A stretch of 15,640 nt of DNA, from positions 1-15,640 of the forward strand of contig CAMTOW010000010.1 of NCBI GenBank assembly GCA_947074245.1. The letters run 5' to 3'. This DNA is from an uncultured Bacteroidales bacterium. GTDB lineage: Bacteria; Bacteroidota; Bacteroidia; Bacteroidales; JAUNSR01. Made by a program: the position numbers and the translations under genes. The notes below the pieces were generated by a model. That model saw only the letters and a list, made by a program, of their open reading frames with translations, searched no databases and was not told the DNA's origin. Shown one piece after another: positions 7,214 to 14,824 of this stretch (position 1 is its first letter; every line of letters begins with the position of its first letter).

Positions 7214-8356
7214 ATGGATAAAGAGATGAAAAAAGATATCGCCGACGACTTGCGTTTCACTTTCGGTGAGGAAGAGAACACAGAGGAGTTCATGAGCGAT
7301 GAAGAGCTGGATGAAAACGGCTTCGCGGAAGGCGAAGGAAGTGAAATTTCGGAAAACGGGCTTTACGAGCATTTCCGTTTTGTTGTCGATAAAGGACAGA
7401 AACTGCTCCGTATCGACAAGTATCTGGTAGATCGGATGATGGGCACTTCGCGCAACCGAGTGCAGAATGCCGCAGATGCCGGATATATCTTCGTGAACGG
7501 AATCCCCGTGAAATCGAATTATAAGGTAAAACCGCTCGATACGGTGACGATCATGCTTGACCGTCCTCGTTATGAAACAGAAATCACACCGGAAGATATT
7601 CCGCTTGATATCATATATGAAGATGATCATCTGATGGTGGTCAATAAACAGCCGGGACTGGTGGTTCATCCGGGATTCGGCAATTATCACGGTACGCTGC
7701 TTAATGCGATCGCTTTTCATATGAAGGATCATCCCGATTATGACGTTGATGATCCGCGTATGGGGTTGGTGCACCGAATCGATAAGGATACGTCGGGATT
7801 ATTGGTTATAGCCAAAACTCCAGAAGCGAAGACTCACTTGGGGCTTCAATTCTTTAATAAAACGACCAAGCGACGCTATACGGCGGTAGTCTGGGGGACG
7901 GTTGAAGATGACAACGGACGTATTGAAGGACACATCGGTCGCTCTCTGAAGGATCGTTTGCAAATGACGGTTTTTCCGGAAGGAGATCATGGGAAAAGCG
8001 CCGTAACGCACTATCATGTGCGCGAGCGACTGGGATATGTATCCGTCGTGGAATGTGTATTGGAAACGGGGCGTACGCATCAGATCCGCGTGCATATGAA
8101 ACATATCGGACATACGCTCTTCAACGATACGCGCTATGGCGGGCAGGAGATATTAAAAGGTACAACTTTTGCTAAATACAAACAATTTGTCAGAAATTGT
8201 TTCGATATTTGCCCGCGTCAGGCTTTGCATGCGCAAACGCTCGGATTCGTTCATCCGGCTACGGGTGAGGAGATGTTTTTCGAAGCTCCTTTGCCCGATG
8301 ATATGGTTCAGCTGATCGAGCGCTGGCGAGGTTATGTGGCCAATCGGGATATTTAA
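7214..8356 (+). CDS. rluD: RluA-family 23S rRNA pseudouridine synthase, RluD-like
   Basis: Cytoplasmic RNA-modifying enzyme converting uridines to pseudouridines, by family in 23S rRNA. An acidic N-terminal extension covers residues 1 to ~55. An S4 RNA-binding domain follows at ~64-112 (LLRIDKYLVDRM, then GYIFVNG). The catalytic domain carries HRIDKDTSG at 187-195; Asp190 is the expected nucleophile by comparison with the HRLD motif of E. coli RluA and RluD. GRTHQIRVHM, typical of the family, lies nearer the C-terminus. I use the ATG at 7214 (380 aa). A TTG at 7193 would overlap the PASTA gene and add seven residues; an ATG at 7226 is also possible. The stop overlaps an ATG as TAATG at the next gene's upstream region. 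RluD rather than RluC or RluA is the best guess. Confidence 0.92.
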   Translation: MDKEMKKDIADDLRFTFGEEENTEEFMSDEELDENGFAEGEGSEISENGLYEHFRFVVDKGQKLLRIDKYLVDRMMGTSRNRVQNAADAGYIFVNGIPVKSNYKVKPLDTVTIMLDRPRYETEITPEDIPLDIIYEDDHLMVVNKQPGLVVHPGFGNYHGTLLNAIAFHMKDHPDYDVDDPRMGLVHRIDKDTSGLLVIAKTPEAKTHLGLQFFNKTTKRRYTAVVWGTVEDDNGRIEGHIGRSLKDRLQMTVFPEGDHGKSAVTHYHVRERLGYVSVVECVLETGRTHQIRVHMKHIGHTLFNDTRYGGQEILKGTTFAKYKQFVRNCFDICPRQALHAQTLGFVHPATGEEMFFEAPLPDDMVQLIERWRGYVANRDI

Positions 8357-8394
8357 TGCCGAATATCAGACAACTTCCAACGAAAAATCTCAAA

Positions 8395-9378
8395 ATGAAA
8401 AAGAAAATCGCTGTAATTGCCGGTGGAGACTCCTCGGAAGAGGTCGTATCGGTTAAGAGCGCAGGAGGAATCATCTCCTTCCTGGATAAAGACCGGTATG
8501 ATGTATATCTGGTTTTGATTAAAAAAGGGGAATGGCTGCTTCGTGGTGAAAACGGAGAGAGCTACCCGATCGACAAGAATGATTTCAGCGCTGCGACTGA
8601 AAACGGGAAAATTATATTTGATTTCGCTTATATCACCATTCACGGAACACCGGGTGAGAACGGTGTGCTTCAAGGATATTTCGATCTGATCGGATTGCCT
8701 TATTCTTGCTGTGGTGTGTTTGCCGCATCGCTTACTTTCAATAAATATTTCTGCAATAAGATGTTGCAGGGCTTCGGTATTCCGATTGCCGAATCGATCC
8801 TGTTGAGAAAGAACGATCCGTTTTCTGCGGATGAGATCACAGCCCGACTGGGGCTTCCTTGCTTCATCAAACCCAATGTGGGTGGGTCGAGCTTCGGCAC
8901 GACCAAGGTGAAAAATACAGCCGATATCGCATCTGCAGTCGGTTTGGCTTTTGCCGAAGGAGAAGAAGTGATCATTGAATCCTTTATGCTGGGAACAGAG
9001 ATCACTTGCGGTTGTTATAAGATAAAGGATAAGGAGGTCGTTTTTCCGATTACGGAAGTGGTCAGCAAGAACGAATTTTTCGATTACGATGCCAAATACA
9101 ATGCCGATCAGGTAGAGGAGATCACTCCGGCACGTATCTCCGATGAATTGACAGAAGCTGTGAAACGCACCACATCGCGTATATACGATCTGTTGGGTTG
9201 TAAGGGAATCATCCGGGTAGACTATATCATTGTCGACGGAGTTCCGCATCTGCTCGAAGTGAACACGACGCCGGGTATGACTCCGACAAGCTTTATCCCG
9301 CAGCAGGTTCGTGCCGCAGGACTGGATATCCGGGAAGTGATGACCGATATCATTGAGAACGAATTGAATAAAAACTAA
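8395..9378 (+). CDS. ddl: D-alanine--D-alanine ligase
   Basis: Cytoplasmic ATP-grasp enzyme (327 aa) that joins two D-alanines for the peptidoglycan stem peptide. The N-terminal substrate region has IAVIAGGDSSEE. HGTPGENG at 83-90 is the family loop normally written HGxxGEDG, with Asn in place of Asp. The ATP-binding lysine is in CFIKPNVGGSSFG (Lys159). The metal-binding residues are in LLEVNTTPGMT (Glu288, Asn290), followed by SFIPQQVRAAGL. An in-frame ATG at 8356 overlaps the rluD stop and would add 13 residues. I prefer 8395 because the Rossmann-like strand normally starts within a few residues of the N-terminus, although the TAATG overlap keeps the longer form possible. It is in an operon with rluD and the acyltransferase, 25 nt downstream. 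Confidence 0.96.
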   Translation: MKKKIAVIAGGDSSEEVVSVKSAGGIISFLDKDRYDVYLVLIKKGEWLLRGENGESYPIDKNDFSAATENGKIIFDFAYITIHGTPGENGVLQGYFDLIGLPYSCCGVFAASLTFNKYFCNKMLQGFGIPIAESILLRKNDPFSADEITARLGLPCFIKPNVGGSSFGTTKVKNTADIASAVGLAFAEGEEVIIESFMLGTEITCGCYKIKDKEVVFPITEVVSKNEFFDYDAKYNADQVEEITPARISDELTEAVKRTTSRIYDLLGCKGIIRVDYIIVDGVPHLLEVNTTPGMTPTSFIPQQVRAAGLDIREVMTDIIENELNKN

Positions 9379-9403
9379 GGATAATCGCTAACGCAATATT
9401 CAA

Positions 9404-10564
9404 ATGAAACAACGATTTGATTTTGAGGAAATTCGCCCTCTTTATGATGAGGAAGTTCCCGAAGTGATCGCTAACTTGCTTGATGAACCGTTCATAAAAA
9501 TGATCGTTCATTACCTGGATCCTGCTCTTTCTTATGAAGAATTCAAAGAAAAGGTAGGTCAGATGAAGACCAAATATGAATTCCAGACGAAGGTGATTGT
9601 TCCTTTCCTTTGGAAGTTAGCCGAACGTACAACCGACTCACTCGATATGTCGGGGATAGAGGATCTGGATAAAGATGATAACTACACGTTTATCTCCAAT
9701 CATCGCGATATCGTATTGGATGCGGCTTTCTTAAGCATACTGCTTTTCAAGTCTGGACGCAACTCGGTAGAAGTGGCTATCGGGGATAATCTGCTCGTAT
9801 ATCCATGGATACGTAGCCTTGTACGTCTCAATAAAAGCTTTATCGTGAAACGGGATGTTCCGGTACGTCAACTTTTGGAAGTGTCGCGCCGTCTGTCAAG
9901 CTATATCCATTTTGCATTGAAGATTAAGGGCGAGTCGATTTGGATCGCTCAGCGTGAAGGGCGTTCGAAGGATTCAACCGACCGTACGCAGGAAGGTTTG
10001 ATCAAGATGCTTGCAATGGGAGGTGGAAAGAATCTCTTTAAGAGCGTTCAGAGCCTGAATATCGCTCCGGTTGCCATATCGTACGAATATGATCCGTGCG
10101 ACTACTTGAAAGCACGTGAATTCCAGGAAAAACGGGATAATCCGGATTATAAGAAATCGAAGAAAGACGATCTGATAAATATGCAAACCGGATTGATCGG
10201 ATATAAAGGTCGTGTGCATTTTCAGGTATCCGGTTTATTGGCTGATGAGATGGATGTTATTTCGCAGGACTTGGATAAAACCACGATGGTAAGCCAGATT
10301 GCGCAGTTGATTGATCGGATGATCCATCGTAGTATGCGCATGTATGAAGTCAATTATGTAGCATATGATCTATTGTATGATACGAATCAATATGCAAAAT
10401 TTTATACGGAAGAACAAAAGGAAACAGTGGAGCGTTATATAACAAACCAAGTTTCCAAAATTGATCTACCGGGTAAAGATGAGTCGTTCTTACGTCAGAA
10501 GATGTTGGAGATGTACTCCAACCCTTTGATAAACTATGAGAAGGCTCGTCTAGAATCTCGGTGA
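9404..10564 (+). CDS. Glycerolipid-type (PlsB/PlsC superfamily) acyltransferase
   Basis: A 386-aa protein of the glycerol-phosphate acyltransferase superfamily, probably acting at the inner membrane in phospholipid synthesis. A helical N-terminal region of ~90 residues precedes motif I, SNHRDIVLDA, with His100 and Asp106. Motif III is represented by AQREGRSKD (Glu185-Gly186-Arg187-Ser188), close to the EGGRS of PlsB, and IAPVAISYEYDP matches motif IV. The spacing in motif I is HX5D, not the canonical HX4D. The C-terminal ~150 residues are charged and helical. No obvious membrane segment is seen. It is longer than PlsC (~250 aa) and shorter than PlsB (~800 aa). Whether it uses glycerol-3-phosphate, lysophosphatidate or another acceptor cannot be told. 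It is the last gene of its operon. Confidence 0.85.
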   Translation: MKQRFDFEEIRPLYDEEVPEVIANLLDEPFIKMIVHYLDPALSYEEFKEKVGQMKTKYEFQTKVIVPFLWKLAERTTDSLDMSGIEDLDKDDNYTFISNHRDIVLDAAFLSILLFKSGRNSVEVAIGDNLLVYPWIRSLVRLNKSFIVKRDVPVRQLLEVSRRLSSYIHFALKIKGESIWIAQREGRSKDSTDRTQEGLIKMLAMGGGKNLFKSVQSLNIAPVAISYEYDPCDYLKAREFQEKRDNPDYKKSKKDDLINMQTGLIGYKGRVHFQVSGLLADEMDVISQDLDKTTMVSQIAQLIDRMIHRSMRMYEVNYVAYDLLYDTNQYAKFYTEEQKETVERYITNQVSKIDLPGKDESFLRQKMLEMYSNPLINYEKARLESR

Positions 10565-10583
10565 AAACGTTTTTTTCGTTTCG

Positions 10584-10628
10584 ACGCACCATTTTCCGAA
10601 ATCAAATTCGGAAAATGGTGCGTTTTTT
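10584..10628 (+). terminator. Intrinsic terminator of the PASTA-rluD-ddl-acyltransferase operon
   Basis: Perfect 17-bp stem (10584-10600 with 10607-10623, arms starting ACGCACCATTTTCC), a 6-nt ATCAAA loop, then a T-run to 10628. It begins 19 nt after the acyltransferase stop. The convergent VanZ-like gene ends inside the T-run (its TAA is 10629-10627), so both transcripts finish here. The minus-strand side lacks an adjacent T-run and is probably a weaker terminator. Confidence 0.92.
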
Positions 10629-11037
10629 ATTTCCGGGTCAGTCGCTTTATGTGGGGGAAAACGTAGCGAACCACGATATAACCGCAGGCCGTGCCGATAA
10701 GTGCTCCCACCGTATTGGCGATGAAATCGATCCAATCTCCGGTACGATACGGGATATATCGTTCTTGCACGATTTCGAGTAAACCTCCGATCCCGGTAGC
10801 GCATAAAAATGCGATGAGCGCCAAAACGGGCAGAGGTCGTTTCTTTTCGTCTGCCCATCGGGATAAGTCAATCAGAATAACGAAACTGCATCCCATATAC
10901 ATAGCCATATGTACTAATTTGTCGAATCCTTCCATCTTTGGTTTGACGGGTACATCGCTGAAATTAAGGACAGAAAGCAGGATAATGCAAACGATAATCA
11001 ATAAGGTTGGTATGAATTTTTTTAAAAAATGAAACAT
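10627..11037 (-). CDS. VanZ-like family membrane protein
   Basis: Small inner-membrane protein of 136 aa with about four hydrophobic segments (8-25, 43-58, 68-87, 105-126). It carries the VanZ-like signature: DKLVHMAMYMG at 39-49, then Glu88, Gln91, Arg98, and DWIDFIANTVGALIG starting at Asp101. VanZ gives low-level teicoplanin resistance in enterococci, but most VanZ-like proteins have no known function and resistance should not be assumed. It sits convergent to the ddl operon and divergent from the symporter gene. A TATCTTCG box on the minus strand at 11064-11057 is a one-mismatch -7 candidate without a good -33. Confidence 0.85.
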   Translation of the reverse strand: MFHFLKKFIPTLLIIVCIILLSVLNFSDVPVKPKMEGFDKLVHMAMYMGCSFVILIDLSRWADEKKRPLPVLALIAFLCATGIGGLLEIVQERYIPYRTGDWIDFIANTVGALIGTACGYIVVRYVFPHIKRLTRK

Positions 11038-11167
11038 ATTCGCTGGTTATTTGCAACGAAGATAGAATTTTTGCCGCAAAATCTGTTAAAGTTCGTGCGT
11101 GAATCTGATTAAGTATCAAAATGGTATAATTACTCGCGTTTTGCTAATGTTGTGTAATCTTAAATAT

Positions 11168-11175
11168 TAACTTTG
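11168..11175 (+). promoter_or_regulatory. Predicted -7 element of the symporter gene
   Basis: TAACTTTG followed by C, a full match to TAnnTTTG, ends 46 nt before the ATG at 11222. The nearest TTG upstream (11150-11152) has only a 15-bp spacer, so the -33 is doubtful. Confidence 0.45.
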
Positions 11176-11221
11176 CATCAAAATATTACTAAATCATTTA
11201 TTATAGAAAAAAGTTTATTGA

Positions 11222-12574
11222 ATGAGTAGCAACAGAACAACATTCGCGACAAAGCTCGGTGTGATTGCCGCAGCAGTAGGTTCTGCCGTAGGATTGGGGA
11301 ACATTTGGCGTTTTCCATATGAGGCCGGTCAAAGTGGAGGAGGAGCATTTCTTTTGATTTATCTGATCTGCGTGGCAGTATTGGGTATTCCATTGATTAT
11401 TTCAGAATTTCTGATCGGACGTACTTCTCATTCCAATGTGGGAGGGGCGTTTAAGAAACTCGCTCCGGGGTCACATTGGGGGATCATGGGGTATATGAGT
11501 GTTCTTGCGTGCTTTCTTATTCTTTCATTCTATACGGTGATTGCCGGATGGACCATCGAATATGTTTATCAGGCCGTAATGAACGGGTTTTCGGGTAAAA
11601 GTACCGTAGAACTGACTCAGGCTTTCACCGATTTCAGTACGGATACCTACTCACCGCTATTCTGGCTGACTTTGTTCCTTCTTGCCAATTACCTGATCAT
11701 TGCGGGTGGCGTTAAGAACGGGATTGAGAAGGCTTCGAATATCATGATGCCTTTTTTATTCGTAATCTTGATCGTATTCTGCGTTCGTAGTCTTTTCCTT
11801 CCGGGAGCTTCAGAGGGGATGAGTTTCTTGTTTAAGCCGGATTTCTCGAAAGTGAATTCTTCGGTATTGCTTAGCGCGGTTGGACAGGCGTTTTTCTCGT
11901 TAAGTCTCGGGATGGGGTGTCTGATCACCTACGGATCATATTTCTCGAAAGAAACCAAGTTGGGTAAGACAGCTGTAACGGTAGCCGTATTGGATACTTT
12001 GGTAGCGATTATGGCAGGTATTATGATTTTCCCGGCTGTATTTACATATGGTATCGAGCCATCGCAGGGGCCATCATTGGTGTTCATCACCCTTCCGAAT
12101 GTTTTTCAGCAGATGCCGGGTGCTTATATTTGGTCGATCCTGTTTTTCGTACTTCTCGCTACGGCGGCATTGACTTCTACGGTGTCGATGTTTGAAGTAA
12201 TTACTGCCTTCGTGCACGAAGAGTACAAGATCAGCCGTAAAAAAGCGACAGCTCTTTCGATTCTGGTGTGTTTTGTATTCGGTGTGGTTTGCTCGTTGTC
12301 GATCGGACCATGGAAAGAATATACGCTATTTGGTATGAATATCTTCGATTTATTCGATTATGTTTCAGCTAACATCCTATTGCCATTGGGCGGTTTGCTG
12401 GTTTCCTTATTCGTGGGTTATCGCTTGGATAAGAAGATCACTTATATGCAGCTGACCAATGACGAATCGTATAAAGTTTGGTATTATAAACCACTGCTGT
12501 TTATCGTTCGTTATTTTGCTCCGATTGCGATCGTTTTGATATTCCTTTCGGGAATCGGATTTTTCGGGAAATAA
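11222..12574 (+). CDS. Sodium:neurotransmitter symporter (NSS/SNF) family transporter
   Basis: Inner-membrane Na+-coupled symporter of 450 aa, likely for an amino acid. The first helix matches LeuT closely: residues 21-32 read SAVGLGNIWRFP, with Ala22, Asn27 and Arg30 at the same numbers as in LeuT, where Ala22 and Asn27 help bind sodium. Glu62 (SEFLIGR) also coincides. Helix 6 has FFSLSLGMG, the unwound substrate-site segment, and helix 8 has ALTSTVSMFE, holding the Thr/Ser of the second sodium site. The C-terminus stops after what looks like helix 11 (YFAPIAIVLIFLSGIGFF), so it resembles the 11-helix Tyt1/MhsT type more than 12-helix LeuT. It appears monocistronic, with its own promoter and terminator. 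The substrate cannot be read from the sequence. Confidence 0.95.
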   Translation: MSSNRTTFATKLGVIAAAVGSAVGLGNIWRFPYEAGQSGGGAFLLIYLICVAVLGIPLIISEFLIGRTSHSNVGGAFKKLAPGSHWGIMGYMSVLACFLILSFYTVIAGWTIEYVYQAVMNGFSGKSTVELTQAFTDFSTDTYSPLFWLTLFLLANYLIIAGGVKNGIEKASNIMMPFLFVILIVFCVRSLFLPGASEGMSFLFKPDFSKVNSSVLLSAVGQAFFSLSLGMGCLITYGSYFSKETKLGKTAVTVAVLDTLVAIMAGIMIFPAVFTYGIEPSQGPSLVFITLPNVFQQMPGAYIWSILFFVLLATAALTSTVSMFEVITAFVHEEYKISRKKATALSILVCFVFGVVCSLSIGPWKEYTLFGMNIFDLFDYVSANILLPLGGLLVSLFVGYRLDKKITYMQLTNDESYKVWYYKPLLFIVRYFAPIAIVLIFLSGIGFFGK

Positions 12575-12639
12575 ACCGGTTTCATTCGAATCAATAAATG
12601 GCGATTTTCGAGCTGAACAAGCTGTTTTCAGAATAGATA

Positions 12640-12657
12640 CGATCCGAGGATCGATCC
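12640..12657. repeat. Overlapping short palindromes
   Basis: CGATCC-GA-GGATCG (12640-12653) overlaps GGATCGATCC (12648-12657). They lie just before the symporter terminator in a 358-nt gene-free gap (12575-12932). Apart from these and the terminator, that gap shows only an untranslated leader region with no convincing ORF. Function unknown, possibly none. Confidence 0.4.
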
Positions 12658-12667
12658 TATAATCTTC

Positions 12668-12717
12668 AAAAGCATCTTTCTCAATCTGTATAAAACAGAG
12701 AGAAAGATGCTTTTTTT
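12668..12717 (+). terminator. Intrinsic terminator of the symporter gene
   Basis: Perfect 15-bp stem (AAAAGCATCTTTCTC at 12668-12682 with GAGAAAGATGCTTTT at 12700-12714). An inner TCTG/CAGA pairing is possible in the loop, and a seven-T tract runs 12711-12717. It lies about 95 nt past the symporter stop. The A-run on the left makes weak bidirectional use possible. Confidence 0.9.
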
Positions 12718-12932
12718 AGTAGATCCACTCCGGGTTTTCAAATTGATATTTGAAAGGAGGGTCTTAGTCTGGATGATTGAGGAGAAAGTATGGGTTATTC
12801 CTCTCTTATGTCGTTCGGTTCGTTTCGAACGGATATGGATCCTATTTCACTTTTTACTATCTTTATTATACAATGACGAGATGAAACGCAGAGTTGATCC
12901 ATCCAGGACCTTTCAGTTCTAAATCCCGTTCG

Positions 12933-13844
12933 ATGAAAAACAACTTCTTCTATTACGATCGCCGACAACGGATCTCGATTCTCTTATTCGCCGCGTTGCT
13001 CGTGCTTGGAGTTCTACTGGTTCCACGTTTTCTACCGACTCCCGAATCTCCCTTGATACCGCTTCCGTCGGATTCAATTTTCGCGATGCGATGTGATTCT
13101 TTTCGGAATTCGCTTTCGGAACGAACGGCGGGTTATCGCTCCTATCCGAATTCCAATCGACCACAACCAATCTTGTTTCCCTTTGATCCCAATACGCTCG
13201 ATTCCGTGGGTTTCGTTCGTCTGGGGCTTCCGCCATTTATCGCGCGCAATATTCTTCGTTATCGGGCGAAAGGGGGCGAATTTAGAAAACCGGAACATTT
13301 TTCGAAGATCTACGGGATTGATTCCGCTCGGTTTTCTCTTCTCTCTCCTTATATAAACATCGATACCGCCGCATGGGCACAGCTGCCTTCTTCGTTTAAG
13401 GCGGATACTTTGGCGGAACGGTTTCCGCGAAAGTTCGATACCCTCCGTATGGTTGAACTGAATCGCGCCGATACGGCACTTTTGCGCCGTATTCCGGGCA
13501 TTGGTACAGGTTATGCCGCTCGAATCGTAAATTATCGAAGGCAGTTGGGCGGGTATGTCAACGTTGCTCAGTTGCGCGAAGTGGAAGGAATCACCGATTC
13601 GCTCTATACGATGTTTGAACCTTGGTTTTCAGTTATGGCCGATTCTCTGGAGCGTATTCCTGTCAACAAGGCGGGTGTGACGCGCTTGCGAAAACATCCA
13701 TACCTGGATTTCTATCAGGCAAAGGCGATTTATGAACTGCGTCGTGAGCGAAAAAAACTGAAAAATATTTCAGAATTAGAATTTTTCGAGGAGTTTACGA
13801 CTGCCGATCTCGAACGTTTGACCCCCTATCTTGATTTCGATTGA
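12933..13844 (+). CDS. Membrane-anchored triple helix-hairpin-helix (ComEA-like) protein
   Basis: 303-aa protein with a positively charged N-terminus, a membrane segment at ~13-31 and a Pro/Ser-rich linker to ~80. Three related ComEA-like helix-hairpin-helix modules follow. Module 1 (~84-143) begins FDPNTLDSVGFVRLGLP and continues ARNILRYRAKGGEF. Module 2 (~174-233) has the classic LNRADTALLRRIPGIGTGYA and IVNYRRQLGGY. Module 3 (~242-302) begins IPVNKAGVTRLRKHPYLDF and is more divergent. Such modules bind DNA backbone non-specifically, and in ComEA they act outside the inner membrane in DNA uptake. Topology here suggests a periplasmic domain. I use the ATG at 12933; a TTG at 12894 could add 13 residues. 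A competence role is inferred only, and no other com gene is nearby. Confidence 0.88.
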   Translation: MKNNFFYYDRRQRISILLFAALLVLGVLLVPRFLPTPESPLIPLPSDSIFAMRCDSFRNSLSERTAGYRSYPNSNRPQPILFPFDPNTLDSVGFVRLGLPPFIARNILRYRAKGGEFRKPEHFSKIYGIDSARFSLLSPYINIDTAAWAQLPSSFKADTLAERFPRKFDTLRMVELNRADTALLRRIPGIGTGYAARIVNYRRQLGGYVNVAQLREVEGITDSLYTMFEPWFSVMADSLERIPVNKAGVTRLRKHPYLDFYQAKAIYELRRERKKLKNISELEFFEEFTTADLERLTPYLDFD

Positions 13845-13943
13845 AAGAAGGATGAAATCGGTATTTTCGAAAAACGGGAATTAAGCGGAATATTTGCTGT
13901 GAAATGTTTTATTTTGCAACGTAATTAATCAGCCACAAGTCAG

Positions 13944-14804
13944 ATGAATACAATCAATAACCGGAATCCGTTGTTTATGAATCTCAAAGGAACGTTGTAT
14001 GACGTGAGTGCACCTTGCGTGATGGGGATTCTGAATGTAACACCCGATTCGTTTTTCGCAGGAAGCCGTTACCAAACCGAAACGGATATTCTAGATCGAG
14101 CTACCCGTATTCTCGAAGAGGGGGGAAAGATTATCGATCTGGGTGCTTATTCTTCACGACCCGATTCAACCGATATTTCGCCCGAAGAGGAGATGTCGCG
14201 TCTGGAGTTCGCTTTGAAGTTGCTTAATCGGGAGTTTCCGGATGCGATTCTGTCGGTAGATACGTTCCGAGCGGCGATTGCCCGGCGGTGCGTCGAGGAG
14301 TATGGCGTTGCGATAATTAATGATATATCGGGTGGTCAGCTTGATCCGGATATGTTCGAAACCGTAGCCGATCTGAATGTACCCTATATTCTGATGCATA
14401 TGATCGGTACTCCCCAAACGATGACACAACATACCAATTACGAACATTTTCTGGAAGAGATATTCTATTATTTTTCCGAAAAAGTGAATCGTCTTCGTCT
14501 GCTCGGTGTCAACGATATTATACTTGATCCCGGATTCGGATTCAGTAAGACTCTGGATGATAATTACCGGCTATTACATCATCTGTCGGGTTTCAAAGTG
14601 TTCGGGCTACCGATCCTTTCAGGGGTATCGCGCAAGTCGATGATTTATCGTTTGCTCGATATTACGCCAGCGGATAGTCTCAACGGAACTACGGTGCTCA
14701 ATACGCTTTCTCTGATGGAGGGAGCCAATATCCTGCGTGTGCATGACGTACGCGAAGCCGTCGAAGCGATCCGCATCGTCGATAAATACAAAAGTCAGTT
14801 TTAA
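13944..14804 (+). CDS. folP: Dihydropteroate synthase
   Basis: Cytoplasmic TIM-barrel enzyme (286 aa) condensing p-aminobenzoate with dihydropterin pyrophosphate in folate synthesis, the target of sulfonamides. Signature motifs in order: MGILNVTPDSF at 27-37; DLGAYSSRPD at 65-74, the loop usually ending in SRPG or TRPG; SVDTFR from 104 (Asp106); NDISGG; MHMIGTPQTM; DPGFGFSK; and the C-terminal RVHDV anion-binding motif. Length is normal. The start at 13944 gives a short tail before the first strand; Met12 is an alternative. Position 74 is Asp where the family usually has Gly. It precedes cdaA by 20 nt on the same strand, so they are probably co-transcribed. Confidence 0.96.
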   Translation: MNTINNRNPLFMNLKGTLYDVSAPCVMGILNVTPDSFFAGSRYQTETDILDRATRILEEGGKIIDLGAYSSRPDSTDISPEEEMSRLEFALKLLNREFPDAILSVDTFRAAIARRCVEEYGVAIINDISGGQLDPDMFETVADLNVPYILMHMIGTPQTMTQHTNYEHFLEEIFYYFSEKVNRLRLLGVNDIILDPGFGFSKTLDDNYRLLHHLSGFKVFGLPILSGVSRKSMIYRLLDITPADSLNGTTVLNTLSLMEGANILRVHDVREAVEAIRIVDKYKSQF

Positions 14805-14824
14805 TCCGCCATAAGCCAAATCGT

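Noticed and set aside
8353..9249. Long (298-codon) minus-strand open frame
   Set aside because: It lies wholly antisense to ddl, whose motifs are unmistakable. Its Cys/His/Arg-rich composition is that of a reverse-strand shadow.
10627..11037. Glycopeptide resistance gene because of VanZ similarity near ddl
   Set aside because: VanZ-like proteins are widespread and mostly uncharacterised, and no vanHAX-type genes are present. The neighbouring ddl looks like the housekeeping D-Ala-D-Ala enzyme.
12707..12922. 71-codon plus-strand frame before the HhH gene
   Set aside because: It starts inside the terminator stem of the symporter gene, and its sequence is not protein-like (clusters of Arg/Phe/Leu/Trp). 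No promoter or start context supports it.
13833..13859. Possible terminator after the HhH gene (GATTTC ... GAAATC)
   Set aside because: Only six base pairs with a 15-nt loop and no T-run. The gene may read through into folP.
13889..13916. Promoter-like AATATTTG and TATTTTG boxes before folP
   Set aside because: Each deviates from TAnnTTTG and neither has a -33 element at proper distance. A folP promoter here is possible but not supported.
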